Part shown: positions 1 to 11,469 of the stretch, one piece after another
Numbering within the stretch: position 1 is the stretch's first letter
Layout of the letters: each line of letters starts with the position of its first letter
DNA from: Spirilliplanes yamanashiensis
GTDB taxonomy: Bacteria > Actinomycetota > Actinomycetes > Mycobacteriales > Micromonosporaceae
DNA length: 64,000 nt
Direction of reading: 5' to 3'
Assembly (NCBI RefSeq): GCF_016863475.1
Contig: NZ_BOOY01000025.1
Location: forward strand, 1 to 64,000
Position numbers and translations under genes: made by a program
The notes under the pieces: generated by a model
Database searches by the model: none
What the model was told of the DNA's origin: nothing
What the model saw: the letters and a program-made list of their open reading frames with translations, nothing else

Positions 1-87
1 CCGCGACGCGGCCGTAAGCAGCCGGCCGCGACGCGGCGGAAGCTAGCCCGCCAACCCGCCGGCGGCCGCGAAGAGGGGACGGCCGGT

Positions 88-1245
88 TCAGTCCGTGCAG
101 TGCCAGATCGCCGGGCGGCCGCGGTCCCCGTCCAGCACCGTCCCGGCGATCGTGGTGCCGTCGGCGCTGATCGCCGTGGCGATCGCCAGTTCGCCGTCGG
201 GGCCGAGCAGCCGGTCGGCCGGGACGGGGCCGCCGTAGTCCAGGCCGATGCGCATCGCCGTCCGCTGCAGGCCGTCGCCCGGCAGCAGGGCGGTGCCGTC
301 GGCGGTGCCGGCGCGGGCGCCGAGGGGGCCGGTGTCGGGCAGGGTGGACGTCTTGGTCAGGGTGGGGACGGACAGGTCCCAGCGGACCTCGACGCCGCCC
401 GCGCTGCCGTACACGAAGGGGCCCGCGACCGCCCACGCCGTGCCGGTCCGGGCGCCGTCCGGCAGGGGGAGCAGGCGCGGGGTGCCGTCGGGCGACCAGA
501 CGACGGGGATGCCGTGCGCCTCGCCGGCGATCGTGCCGTCGTCGGCGATGTCGCGGGCGGTCGACGGGCCGGTGACGCCCGGGATCGGGGGCAGCGTCAG
601 GCGGCGGACGGTGCCGTCGGGCGACCACGTCACGGGGGCGGTGTCGTCCGGTGCCGTGCCCTGCACCCAGCCGGCGACGACCCCGGCGGCGTTGACGGCG
701 TGCGGGCGGGTCCACGGGTGGCCGTCGAGGGCGGCGAGCGTGGTCACCGCGCCGCCGCGCCACACCCATCCGGTGCTCTGCCCGGGACCTGGCGCCGTGT
801 AGCCGACGACGGTGTCGCCGGCCACGTCGGCGACGGTGCCGGTCGCGTCCGCGGGCAGGTCGGCGACGGCGCCGTCGCGCCACAGGATCGCGCGCGGGGG
901 TTGCCCGGCCAGCCCGCCGCCGGCGATCGTGCCGCCCGGGTCGATGGCGGTGACCGTGCCGGTCGCCCCGCCGGGGGTGTCCAGCAGCGTCGGGGTGCAC
1001 CGGCCGGGCGCCGGCGCGGTGGCGGTGGGGGCCGGCGGTCCCGCGGGGGCGTCGGGTCCGGCGCGCAACGGCTCGAACGCCACGACCGCGCCGACGGCGG
1101 CGAGCACGGCCACGCCGGCGCCGGCGGCGGCCAGGGTCCGCCGGCGGTTGCGGCGCCGGCCGGCGGCCATGGCCCGGCGCACGTCGGCGTTGCCCGGTGG
1201 CACCTCGGCGGCCAGCATCAGGTGCCGCAGCTCGTCCTCATCCAT
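88..1245 (-). CDS. Membrane-anchored HAF-repeat/propeller-like protein paired with ECF sigma factor
   Basis: 385 aa. A short cytosolic N-terminus (about 35 residues, Arg-rich) precedes one membrane helix (about 36-58) and a Pro/Ala linker. The extracytoplasmic part repeats motifs such as AILWRDG, VTWSPDGT and VVWSPDGT, separated by Gly-Thr-Val-Ala runs, resembling HAF-type repeats and probably a beta-propeller. Its ATG lies inside the end of the upstream sigma gene (ATGGATGA, 8-bp overlap), so the two are translationally coupled. Position and topology suggest an anti-sigma or sensor partner, but no zinc-binding ZAS motif is visible in the short cytosolic part. The role is inferred from context only. 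Confidence 0.8.
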   Translation of the reverse strand: MDEDELRHLMLAAEVPPGNADVRRAMAAGRRRNRRRTLAAAGAGVAVLAAVGAVVAFEPLRAGPDAPAGPPAPTATAPAPGRCTPTLLDTPGGATGTVTAIDPGGTIAGGGLAGQPPRAILWRDGAVADLPADATGTVADVAGDTVVGYTAPGPGQSTGWVWRGGAVTTLAALDGHPWTRPHAVNAAGVVAGWVQGTAPDDTAPVTWSPDGTVRRLTLPPIPGVTGPSTARDIADDGTIAGEAHGIPVVWSPDGTPRLLPLPDGARTGTAWAVAGPFVYGSAGGVEVRWDLSVPTLTKTSTLPDTGPLGARAGTADGTALLPGDGLQRTAMRIGLDYGGPVPADRLLGPDGELAIATAISADGTTIAGTVLDGDRGRPAIWHCTD

Positions 1246-1756
1246 GGTCGCGCTCCTCCGTCGTCGCCAGCATCGACCGCAGCGCGTCCAGCCCGCGCGA
1301 GCTCTGGCTCTTCACCGTGCCCACCGAGCAGCCGAGCGCCTTGGCCACCTCGTCGATCGGCCGGTCCAGCAGGAACCGCATGACCAGCACGGCCCGCTGC
1401 CGCGGCGGCAGGGTGCGCAGGGCGGCGACCAGGCTGCCGCGCTCGTCCACGCCGGCGTGCGGGTCGCCCGCGGCTACCTCGACCGGCCGCCCGTCCAGCC
1501 GCACCCGCGACCAGGGGTGGCGCCGCTCGTCGACGGCCGCGTGCACGAGCATGCGGTGCACGTACGCGTCGATGTTGTCGCTGCGCGACACGCGCTTCCA
1601 GTGCTGGTAGAGGCGGGTGATCGTGGCCTGCACGACGTCGTCGGCGCGGTAGGCGTCGCCGCCGCACAGGAGGAACGCGGCGCGCTGCAACGCGGGCAGC
1701 CGCGCCGTCACGTAGCCGACGTAGGGGTCGTCGCCGGCCCGGGAGTCTCCCCGCAT
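1238..1756 (-). CDS. SigE-family ECF RNA polymerase sigma factor
   Basis: 172 aa, usual size for a two-domain ECF sigma. Region 2 contains DDVVQATITRLYQHW near residue 40. Region 4 holds LPPRQRAVLVMRFLLDRP followed by the helix-turn-helix GCSVGTVKSQSSRGL. The ATG at 1756 was chosen because GGAGGGGA sits at the right distance upstream and the protein then begins just before region 2; longer readings run into non-coding sequence. It directs RNA polymerase to an alternative promoter set that cannot be deduced here. The downstream overlapping membrane protein is its probable regulator. Confidence 0.9.
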   Translation of the reverse strand: MRGDSRAGDDPYVGYVTARLPALQRAAFLLCGGDAYRADDVVQATITRLYQHWKRVSRSDNIDAYVHRMLVHAAVDERRHPWSRVRLDGRPVEVAAGDPHAGVDERGSLVAALRTLPPRQRAVLVMRFLLDRPIDEVAKALGCSVGTVKSQSSRGLDALRSMLATTEERDHG

Positions 1757-1839
1757 CCTCGTCCCCTCCGGTAGCCGCTCACCCCACCGACGGGCCGGAC
1801 ACCGCCAAAGGTTGAGCCCGCTGTCTACCAGATGTGACG

Positions 1840-1911
1840 TGGCATCACAGTGGTGCCATCCTGAGCCATATGGCCTTGGCAGTGGCACCACGGTGTGCCA
1901 TAGTGGTGCCA
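1840..1911. promoter_or_regulatory. Predicted operator cluster for the RHH regulator
   Basis: The half-site GTGGTGCCA (or its complement TGGCACCAC) recurs: TGGCATCAC/GTGGTGCCA as a near-perfect dyad at 1840-1858, TGGCACCAC followed by GTGTGCCA at 1883-1900, and GTGGTGCCA at 1903-1911, the last touching the start codon of the RHH gene. Ribbon-helix-helix proteins bind such short repeated half-sites cooperatively, so autorepression is the simplest reading. The cluster could also affect the divergent sigma gene starting at 1756. The repeats are seen; the binding protein is inferred. Confidence 0.6.
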
Positions 1912-2423
1912 TGGACCTGAACCCGTACGTCGCCGCGCTGGGGCGCGAGCTGCTCACCGCCGTGGAGGCCGGGGGTGACCACGGCGCCGCGGTGGTCGAC
2001 CGGCTCACCGTGTCGATGGACTCCGCGATCCGGCTCGCGCTGCTCGAAGCGCTGTCGGCGGCCGCCGACGAGATCACCGCCGAGCTGGCCCCCGGGTCGG
2101 TGCAGCTGCGCCTGCGGGGCCGCGACCCGGAGTTCGTCGTGGCGCGGCCCCCCGCCGAGCAGCCGCCGGCCGCGGCCGAGACCGCCCCGGCCCCGGCCGA
2201 CGACGCGCCCGGTTTCGAGGACGGCGCCACCGCCCGGATCAACGTCCGGCTGCCGGAACAGCTCAAGGCGGCCGTCGAGGAGGCCGCCGGCCGGGAGGGC
2301 CGGTCGGTCAACGCGTGGCTGGTGCGGGCCGCGTCGAGCGCGCTGCGGGCATCCGACTGCAGCCCCGGACCCGAGCGGCGCGGCACGGCCGGCGCGCAGC
2401 GCTACACCGGCTGGGCGCGCTGA
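1911..2423 (+). CDS. Ribbon-helix-helix (HicB/Arc-type) transcriptional regulator
   Basis: 170 aa. The N-terminal half (about 1-70) is an acidic helical region beginning MDLNPYVAALGRELL. A Pro/Ala linker follows, then a ribbon-helix-helix domain (about 107-145) with the strand ARINVRLPEQLK and helices AAVEEAAGREGRSVNAWLVR. The ATG at 1911 gives the natural start. It has no Shine-Dalgarno and lies inside the operator repeats, so the message may be leaderless. The gene heads an operon with DUF4097 and an ABC-2 transporter, and very probably represses it. Databases often label such proteins HicB-like antitoxins, but there is no HicA toxin here. Confidence 0.8.
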   Translation: MDLNPYVAALGRELLTAVEAGGDHGAAVVDRLTVSMDSAIRLALLEALSAAADEITAELAPGSVQLRLRGRDPEFVVARPPAEQPPAAAETAPAPADDAPGFEDGATARINVRLPEQLKAAVEEAAGREGRSVNAWLVRAASSALRASDCSPGPERRGTAGAQRYTGWAR

Positions 2424-2467
2424 GCCCCGCCTTTCTTCCGCTTCCGACCCGACTCGAGGGGACAACC

Positions 2468-3313
2468 ATGCCTGTTTACGCCACCCCGGAACCCATCTCC
2501 GTCACGCTCGAGCTCTACGTCGCCGCCGTGCGCATCGTCGCGAGCGACCGCGCCGACACCCACGTCGAGGTGTCGCCGAGCAACCCCGCCGACGACTCCG
2601 ACGTGCAGGCCGCGCAGGCCACCCGCGTCGAGTACGCCGACGGCGTGCTGACCCTGCGCAACCCGAGGTCCGTCGCGCTGAACTTCACCAGGAAGTCCCG
2701 GTCGGTGGACGTGCTGATCGAGCTGCCCGCCGGCTCGGCGGTGCAGGGCGACCTGATGGTCGGGCACGTCCGCGGCACCGGCGTGCTCGGCGAGTGCCGG
2801 ATCAAGACGTCCGTGGGGCAGGTCAAGCTCGACCGGACCGGCCCGCTGCGCGTGAAGACCACGGGCGACATCGACGTCGAGGCGGTCGCGGGCGGCGCCG
2901 ACGCCGCCACCGGCAGCGGCCGGGTGCGGATCGGCGAGGTCGCCGGCCCAGCGGTCATCAAGAACGCCAACGGCGCCATCGACATCGGCACCGTCACCGG
3001 CGACCTGCGGGCGCGGACCGCCAACGGCGCCATCTCCGTCGACCGGGCCGACGCCGCGGTGGAGGTCCGGTCCTCCAACGGCAACGTGCGCGTCGGCCGG
3101 GTCACCCGCGACGCGGTGTCGCTGCACACCGCCGCCGGCGACGTCGAGGTCGGCGTGGCCGCGGGCACCGCCGCGTGGCTCGACCTGAAGACCTCGTTCG
3201 GCCGGGTGCACAACGCGCTGGACGAGATCGGCCAGGCCCCGGAGAACGCCGAGCGGACCGTCGAGGTCCGCGCCCAGACCTCCTTCGGCGACATCACCGT
3301 CCGCCGCTCCTGA
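2468..3313 (+). CDS. DUF4097 beta-strand-repeat protein
   Basis: 281 aa without signal peptide or membrane helix. The body is a run of short beta-strand repeats with recurrent motifs such as IKTSVGQVKLDRTGPL, IKNANGAIDIGTVTGDL and TANGAISVDRA, typical of the DUF4097 right-handed beta-solenoid or adhesin-like fold. The ATG at 2468 follows a GAGGGG ribosome site. It is the second gene of the RHH-DUF4097-ABC operon, 44 bp after the regulator and 26 bp before the ATPase. In such operons the protein is thought to accompany an exporter or act as a sensor, but its biochemical role is unknown. Confidence 0.85.
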   Translation: MPVYATPEPISVTLELYVAAVRIVASDRADTHVEVSPSNPADDSDVQAAQATRVEYADGVLTLRNPRSVALNFTRKSRSVDVLIELPAGSAVQGDLMVGHVRGTGVLGECRIKTSVGQVKLDRTGPLRVKTTGDIDVEAVAGGADAATGSGRVRIGEVAGPAVIKNANGAIDIGTVTGDLRARTANGAISVDRADAAVEVRSSNGNVRVGRVTRDAVSLHTAAGDVEVGVAAGTAAWLDLKTSFGRVHNALDEIGQAPENAERTVEVRAQTSFGDITVRRS

Positions 3314-3339
3314 CCACCACCCACGACGGAGGCACCCCC

Positions 3340-4304
3340 ATGAGTACGCCATCCGAGCCGGCGATCACGGCGACCGGGCTGCGCCGGTCGTTCGGCGACC
3401 AGCTCGTCCTCGACGGGATCGACCTGGACGTGCCGCGCGGCACCGTCTTCTCGCTGCTCGGCGCGAACGGCGCCGGCAAGACCACCACCGTCAAGATCCT
3501 GTCCACGCTCATCGCCGCCGACGGGGGCAGCGCACGCGTCGCGGGCCACGACGTGGCCGCCGAGCCCGACGCGGTCCGCGCGGCGATCGGCGTCACCGGC
3601 CAGTTCTCCGCCGTCGACAACCTGCTGACCGGCCGGGAGAACCTGACCCTGATGGCCGACCTGCACCACCTGGGCCGGGCGGCGGGCCGGCGCCGGGTGG
3701 CCGACCTGCTCGACCGGTTCGACCTGGCCGACGCGGCCGGCAAGCCGGTGGCCGCCTACTCGGGTGGCATGCGCCGGCGGCTCGACCTCGCGATGACCCT
3801 GGTCGGCACCCCGCAGGTGATCTTCCTCGACGAGCCGACCACCGGGCTGGACCCGCGCAGCCGCCGCGGCATGTGGCAGATCGTGCGGGACCTCGTCGCG
3901 GACGGCGTCACCATCTTCCTCACCACGCAGTACCTGGAGGAGGCCGACGAGCTCGCCGACCGGATCGCGGTGCTGCACCGCGGCACGATCGTCGCCGAGG
4001 GCACCGCGGACGAGCTCAAGCGACGCATCCCCGGCGGGCACGTGCTGCTGCGCTTCGCCGGGCCGTCCGAATTGGAGTCCGCCGCCCGCCTGATGGGCGG
4101 CGCCGCCCCCGACGGCGACGCGCTCGCCCTGCGGGTGCCGCACGACGGCAGCGTCCGCGAGCTGAAGGCCCTGCTAGACCGGCTCGACGCCGGCGCGGTC
4201 GACGTCGACTCGATGAGCCTGCACACCCCCGACCTGGACGACGTCTTCCTCGCCCTCACGGGCGGGCCCGCGCACGAGACCGGCGACGAGAAGGTGGCCA
4301 CCCG

Positions 4305-4308
<4 letters not shown>
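3340..4308 (+). CDS. ABC-2 type exporter ATP-binding protein (DrrA-like)
   Basis: 322 aa. Walker A GANGAGKT at residues 41-48, signature YSGGMRRRLDLA near 145, Walker B VIFLDEP near 165, followed by a C-terminal extension of about 100 residues as in daunorubicin-resistance (DrrA/CcmA) ATPases. It energises export through the membrane partner encoded next, with which it shares an ATGA stop-start overlap. GGAGG precedes the ATG at 3340. The substrate is not predictable. A second, distinct DrrAB-type pair occurs at 38.1-39.9 kb. Confidence 0.95.
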
Positions 4309-8246
<3,938 letters not shown>

Positions 8247-8266
8247 CAGGTCCTCCTGTGCTCGCC

Positions 8267-8497
8267 CTACCGGGCGGGGGTGCGGTCCGGCAGTGTCTGC
8301 CAGCGGTGCAGTGCGGCGTTCAGCTGGTCGAGCGCGGCCCGCAGGCCCGCCAGGTGCTCGGTGTGCTCGCCGCGCCCGGCCAGGTCGTCGTGCAGCAGCT
8401 GCACGAGTTCCGCCTGCCGGCGGCCCAGCTCCAGCACCGCCAGGGCGCCCGCGACGGAGACGGCCTGCGCCGCCGGGCTGGTGTACGTCCGGGTCAC
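8267..8497 (-). CDS. Small helical protein upstream of chemoreceptor
   Basis: 76 aa from GTG at 8497; an ATG at 8527 would add ten residues but lacks a ribosome site. The sequence ([37 protein letters not shown]) is predicted to be almost wholly helical with heptad-like leucines, consistent with a coiled-coil partner. It ends 20 bp before the chemoreceptor start on the same strand. I recognise no family. Coding is supported by its G/C-rich third positions and close spacing. Confidence 0.6.
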   Translation of the reverse strand: MTRTYTSPAAQAVSVAGALAVLELGRRQAELVQLLHDDLAGRGEHTEHLAGLRAALDQLNAALHRWQTLPDRTPAR

Positions 8498-8586
8498 ACC
8501 GTCACCGTAAGTGGCTCTAACGATCATGAGACGGGATTGCCGAAACTGCTCCCGTCGACCCCGTCGCGGAGCCGTCGCCGGACAGA

Positions 8587-8628
8587 CAGATGCACCGGTG
8601 CGGCCGCGCGGCCGCACCGGTGCATCTG
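8587..8628. terminator. 42-bp perfect palindrome, probable terminator
   Basis: The sequence from CAGATGCACCGG to CCGGTGCATCTG is a perfect 21+21 bp inverted repeat without loop bases, with a central GCGGCCGC-rich part. It sits 8 bp downstream of the stop of the DUF397 gene (8637, minus strand) and 89 bp before the next minus-strand gene. No clear T-run follows on the minus strand (TCTGTCCGG), as is common for actinobacterial terminators. TTTCG follows on the plus strand. Confidence 0.6.
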
Positions 8629-8636
8629 TTTCGCTG

Positions 8637-8837
8637 TCAGTTCTGGGTGAACGCCCCGGCCACGACTCCGGCGGTGAACGAACGCCATTCCTCGGTGGTG
8701 AATGCCAGCGGCTCGCGTTCCGGGTGCTTCGAATCGCGGACGAGCACGCGGTCACCGTCGAATGCGACCTCGACGCATGCCCCGTTCCCGCAGGCCGGGC
8801 TCCGTCGCCACACCAAACGGCCGGTTTCCGGGCTCAT
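8637..8837 (-). CDS. DUF397 protein
   Basis: 66 aa. It shows the DUF397 hallmarks: WRRSPACGNGACVEVAFDGD, VLVRDSKHPE, and a C-terminal LAFTTEEWRSFTAGVVAGAF. In Streptomyces, DUF397 proteins (Scr2 type) pair with Xre/DUF5753 regulators in toxin-antitoxin-like modules. Here it lies downstream of a second DUF397 gene and the DUF5753 regulator at 9219-10124, all on the minus strand. A GC-rich 106-bp spacer separates the two DUF397 genes. Confidence 0.9.
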   Translation of the reverse strand: MSPETGRLVWRRSPACGNGACVEVAFDGDRVLVRDSKHPEREPLAFTTEEWRSFTAGVVAGAFTQN

Positions 8838-8943
8838 GGCTCCCCCTCGCTGCAGGTCCCGTACCCACAGTAAGTGGAGCCCCCCACCGAGGGGGAGGGC
8901 CCGGACGTGAGTGAGCGAACCGTCAGTGCAGAAAGGGCGGTGG

Positions 8944-9141
8944 TCAGTCGAGGACGAAGACGTCGGCCTTGACGCCCGCCGCGAAGGCGTCCCACTCTTC
9001 CCGGGTGAACGCGAGCTTCGGTCCCTCGGGGTCCTTCGAATCGCGAATGTAGACGGCGCCGGCAGGGCCCGGGGCGATCTCGACGCACGCCCCTCCGCCG
9101 CAGGCCTTCTGCCAGGCCAGCTTGTGCGATTCCATCGTCAT
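8944..9141 (-). CDS. DUF397 protein (second copy)
   Basis: 65 aa from ATG at 9141; other in-frame ATGs occur at 9135, 9153 and 9162 and the choice is uncertain. It has LAWQKACGGGACVEIAPGPA, VYIRDSKDPEGPKLAFTREEW and AFAAGVKADVFVLD, clearly homologous to the neighbouring DUF397 protein (both share RDSK, the LAFT-EEW block and the Cys pair). It ends 106 bp upstream of that copy. It follows the DUF5753 regulator by 77 bp and probably forms a module with it. Confidence 0.85.
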   Translation of the reverse strand: MTMESHKLAWQKACGGGACVEIAPGPAGAVYIRDSKDPEGPKLAFTREEWDAFAAGVKADVFVLD

Positions 9142-9218
9142 GTCGGTCAGCATCCTTGTCATATGCACCAGGAAGACGGTTCCCGGCGCACGACCCGCAC
9201 GACCCGGAACCGCCTGCC

Positions 9219-10124
9219 TCAACGTTGTCGGGGCCGTGCGCTGGACGTGGTGGCCAGTTCCTTGCTCCTGGTGCGGATGAGCTCCAGGGAGTCCTCGTCG
9301 CTCAGGGCCATGTCCCAGAGCTGATCCAACTTGGCGCGGTGGCGCGCGATTCGCACCGGGTCCTCGACCACCTGGTCCATGGTCCAGTCCTCGGAGTACA
9401 GGACGGCGTGCGCGGGGTCGTCGTCGCCGGCCAGGTAGAACAGTTCGAACATGCCGAACGTCACCAGCGGGCCGTCGAAGTTGAGCGGGATGACCCGCGC
9501 GCGCACGCGGCGGCGTTCGATGAGCCGCACGATCTCGTCGAGCTGGCCGCGCAGCACGTCGGGCGGGCTGCCGATCGTGCGGTACAGCACGGACTCGTCG
9601 ATGAGGACGTTCATCCGGGCGGTGCTCTTGAGGAAGGCGTCGCGGCGGCGGATGCGCGCCTCCTGCCGGGCGTGGATCTCGTCCGGGGTCAGTTCCTCGC
9701 TGTAGTTGGCGAGGACGGCCTGGGCGTAGTCGAGCACCTGGAGGCGGCCGGGGACCATCGTGGGGTTGAACGCCCACGACACCTGCGCGGCGTTCTCCGC
9801 CTCGATCAGCTTGCCCATGGACGGCGTGATGCCGCGGAACTCGGGCTCGTGCCACCAGGGGGCGCGGCGCTCGCGGGCGGTGCGGGTGGCCCGGACGAGG
9901 TCGTCGACGACGGCGCGGTCGTCGACGCCGAGGTAGGCCAGCAGGGGCCGCAGGTCGTTGGGCGAGATGCTGACGTCGCCGTTCTCGATGCGGATCACCT
10001 TGGACAGTGACCACTCCATCGCCTCAGCGACGTCACCCTGGGTGTGGCCGAGCCGTTCGCGGGCTTCGCGTACGGCCTGCCGTACGCGACGCCGTGCTAC
10101 CAGCGGGCTCTCACCGGTGGGCAT
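9219..10124 (-). CDS. Xre-family regulator with DUF5753 (Scr1-like)
   Basis: 301 aa. Helix-turn-helix at about 15-70 (ARERLGHTQGDVAEAMEWSLSKVIRIENG), then the DUF5753 effector domain from about 105, with VPGRLQVLDYAQAVLANY and the conserved C-terminal SEDWTMDQVVEDPVRI. Members of this family act as transcriptional regulators or antitoxin-like partners of DUF397 proteins, two of which follow directly. A perfect 11-bp inverted repeat lies 47-88 bp upstream and is the likely autoregulatory site. Confidence 0.92.
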   Translation of the reverse strand: MPTGESPLVARRRVRQAVREARERLGHTQGDVAEAMEWSLSKVIRIENGDVSISPNDLRPLLAYLGVDDRAVVDDLVRATRTARERRAPWWHEPEFRGITPSMGKLIEAENAAQVSWAFNPTMVPGRLQVLDYAQAVLANYSEELTPDEIHARQEARIRRRDAFLKSTARMNVLIDESVLYRTIGSPPDVLRGQLDEIVRLIERRRVRARVIPLNFDGPLVTFGMFELFYLAGDDDPAHAVLYSEDWTMDQVVEDPVRIARHRAKLDQLWDMALSDEDSLELIRTRSKELATTSSARPRQR

Positions 10125-10170
10125 GATTCCTTCGTCGTTGAAGTCGGTGCGTGACGGGACCGTGGCTGGG

Positions 10171-10212
10171 GGCTACCTCGCAGTCTGCAACATAGCACCC
10201 GGCGAGGTAGCC
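10171..10212. promoter_or_regulatory. Inverted repeat with embedded promoter-like motif upstream of Xre gene
   Basis: Perfect 11-bp arms GGCTACCTCGC (10171-10181) and GCGAGGTAGCC (10202-10212) flank 20 bp. The spacer holds CTGCAA (10185-10190) which, with TAGCCT (10208-10213), forms a plus-strand promoter-like pair with a 17-nt gap. On the minus strand TATGTT in the spacer could be the -10 box of the Xre gene. The same motif precedes both DUF6232 genes. The repeats are seen; binding by the Xre protein is inferred. Confidence 0.6.
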
Positions 10213-10266
10213 TACAGCCGAAGTCAACCAAACAACGAACAACTCGGTATTGCGAATCGGTCAATG

Positions 10267-10707
10267 TCAGTGTCCGGCGAGTTCGAACGGCGGCGGTGTC
10301 GGCGCCGCCGCCTCCAGCGCCCGCACCAGAGCCCTGGTGACCTGCCGGAACGTCTGACCGTCAGGATTCGTGTACAGGACGACATCGATGCCCCGGACGG
10401 TGGCGTGTAACTCCCACGAGGGACCCCGGCGGCGGCGCAGCGCGGCGGCGGTGACGCCGACGCCCACCGCCAGTGCCATCCCGGCGCTGAGCGCCACGGT
10501 CGAGCCGATCACCGGCCAGCTGGCGGCGGCGGCCGCCCCGGTGCCCAGCGCCACCGTCGGCCCGCCGGCGAAGCCGGGGGTGGTGGCGCGGACCATGCCG
10601 ACGGACGTCAGGTCGGCGATGCGGTGCAGGCGGGCCGGCGCCGGCCCGCGAACGATGAAGACCTCGTCGGTGATGAGGACGTCCCGGCTGCGGTAATAGG
10701 TGGTCAT
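10267..10707 (-). CDS. DUF6232 family protein (copy 1)
   Basis: 146 aa. N-terminal TTYYRSRDVLITDEVFIVRG followed by LHRIADLTSVGMVR, a central pair of hydrophobic helices (about 45-90), then a soluble end with VVLYTNPDGQTFRQVTRALVRALE. The same architecture occurs in the paralogue at 10953-11402, with TYYRS, YRIKHL-VGIVR and DGQVFRQVTRGLLRAME blocks. Function is unknown; it appears to be a small membrane protein with cytosolic ends. GAGGAGG precedes the ATG. A leader of about 200 nt with a strong hairpin separates promoter and start. Confidence 0.85.
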   Translation of the reverse strand: MTTYYRSRDVLITDEVFIVRGPAPARLHRIADLTSVGMVRATTPGFAGGPTVALGTGAAAAASWPVIGSTVALSAGMALAVGVGVTAAALRRRRGPSWELHATVRGIDVVLYTNPDGQTFRQVTRALVRALEAAAPTPPPFELAGH

Positions 10708-10795
10708 GGCTTTCCTCCTCGCGCCTTGCGGGGAGGGAGAGCGTGGGCCACAATCGGCCGTAGGAGCACGGCCTCACTCCCCGGAGTTGGAGGCG

Positions 10796-10827
10796 AATCG
10801 CCACCCGGTTGCCGCCGGGTGGCGATT
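10796..10827 (-). promoter_or_regulatory. Leader hairpin of DUF6232 copy 1
   Basis: Perfect 13-bp stem (AATCGCCACCCGG pairing with CCGGGTGGCGATT) around a 6-nt loop, TTGCCG on the plus strand. It lies 89-120 nt upstream of the start codon. A matching hairpin with the same loop precedes the second DUF6232 gene. Nearby conserved blocks (GAGCACGGCC, CACTCCCCGGAG) suggest a structured leader RNA. Confidence 0.55.
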
Positions 10828-10912
10828 TCTGTGTGCGGCCACTCGTGCCGCCGTGCCTCCAGTTGCCGCTGGAAATCCGACTGCACACAGTGGAACACGT
10901 CCACCATCCTGA

Positions 10913-10945
10913 TCGCTAGTTATCTAAGTGCCATGTTGCAGATTG
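10913..10945 (-). promoter_or_regulatory. Predicted promoter of DUF6232 copy 1
   Basis: Minus-strand CAATCTGCAACATGGCA (10929-10945) includes CTGCAA as a -35-like element, followed after exactly 17 nt by TAGCGA (10913-10918). The same arrangement occurs at 11568-11600 (minus) and 10181-10213 (plus). The core TGCAAC/ATGGCA is a near-dyad, so it could equally be an operator. It starts 8 bp after the stop of the upstream gene. Confidence 0.55.
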
Positions 10946-10952
10946 AAGGCTG

Positions 10953-11402
10953 TCAGCCGCCCGCCAGTTCGTACCAGGTGGACCCCGGCTCGGCGGCGGC
11001 CTCCATGGCGCGCAGCAGGCCCCGGGTCACCTGCCGGAACACCTGGCCGTCGGCGGAGGCGAACAGCACCACCCGGCGGTCGCCGTACGTGGCGCGCAGC
11101 TCGCAGACGCGGCGGTGGTCGCGGCCGGTGGTGAACGCGGCGGCGGTCAGGGCGGCCGCCAGGGTCAGCCCCGCGGCGACGGCGACCGGGGAGTGGATGA
11201 CCGGCCAGGTGGCGGTCGCCACGGCGCCGGTGGCCAGGGCGGCGGTGTGGGTGGCGGTCAGGCCGGCCGGGGCGGGCGCGCCCCGGACGATGCCGACGTC
11301 CCGCAGGTGCTTGATGCGGTAGACCCGGATGGGGTCGGTGCGCCAGACGAAGGCGTCGCTCGTGACGAGGACCTCGTGGCTGCGGTAGTAGGTGGTGGGC
11401 AC
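10953..11402 (-). CDS. DUF6232 family protein (copy 2)
   Basis: 149 aa from GTG at 11402, preceded by GGGAG 7 nt upstream. It begins PTTYYRSHEVLVTSDAFVWR, then VYRIKHLRDVGIVRG, two hydrophobic helices (about 50-95) and a C-terminal region with RRVVLFASADGQVFRQVTRG. It is a clear paralogue of the downstream gene, and the upstream leader is duplicated along with the gene. Function is unknown. Each copy has its own promoter-like motif, so they are probably separate transcription units under one control. Confidence 0.85.
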   Translation of the reverse strand: MPTTYYRSHEVLVTSDAFVWRTDPIRVYRIKHLRDVGIVRGAPAPAGLTATHTAALATGAVATATWPVIHSPVAVAAGLTLAAALTAAAFTTGRDHRRVCELRATYGDRRVVLFASADGQVFRQVTRGLLRAMEAAAEPGSTWYELAGG

Positions 11403-11469
11403 GGTTTCTCCCTTCCCGCGTCGGTGGGGAGGGGGAAGCGTGAGGAGCACGGCCCCACTCCCCGGAGAC

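Noticed and set aside
100-1774. Plus-strand reading frames of 180-430 codons across the sigma/propeller genes
   Set aside because: They are Arg/Gly/Ala-rich frame shadows on the opposite strand of well-supported genes, a common effect of very high GC content.
1911-2423. HicAB toxin-antitoxin system
   Set aside because: There is a RHH domain but no HicA-type partner; the downstream genes are DUF4097 and an ABC exporter.
10263-10410. Small plus-strand gene downstream of the plus-strand promoter-like motif
   Set aside because: The predicted peptide is Arg-rich shadow sequence of DUF6232 copy 1 and has no ribosome site; an antisense RNA is more likely if the promoter is real.
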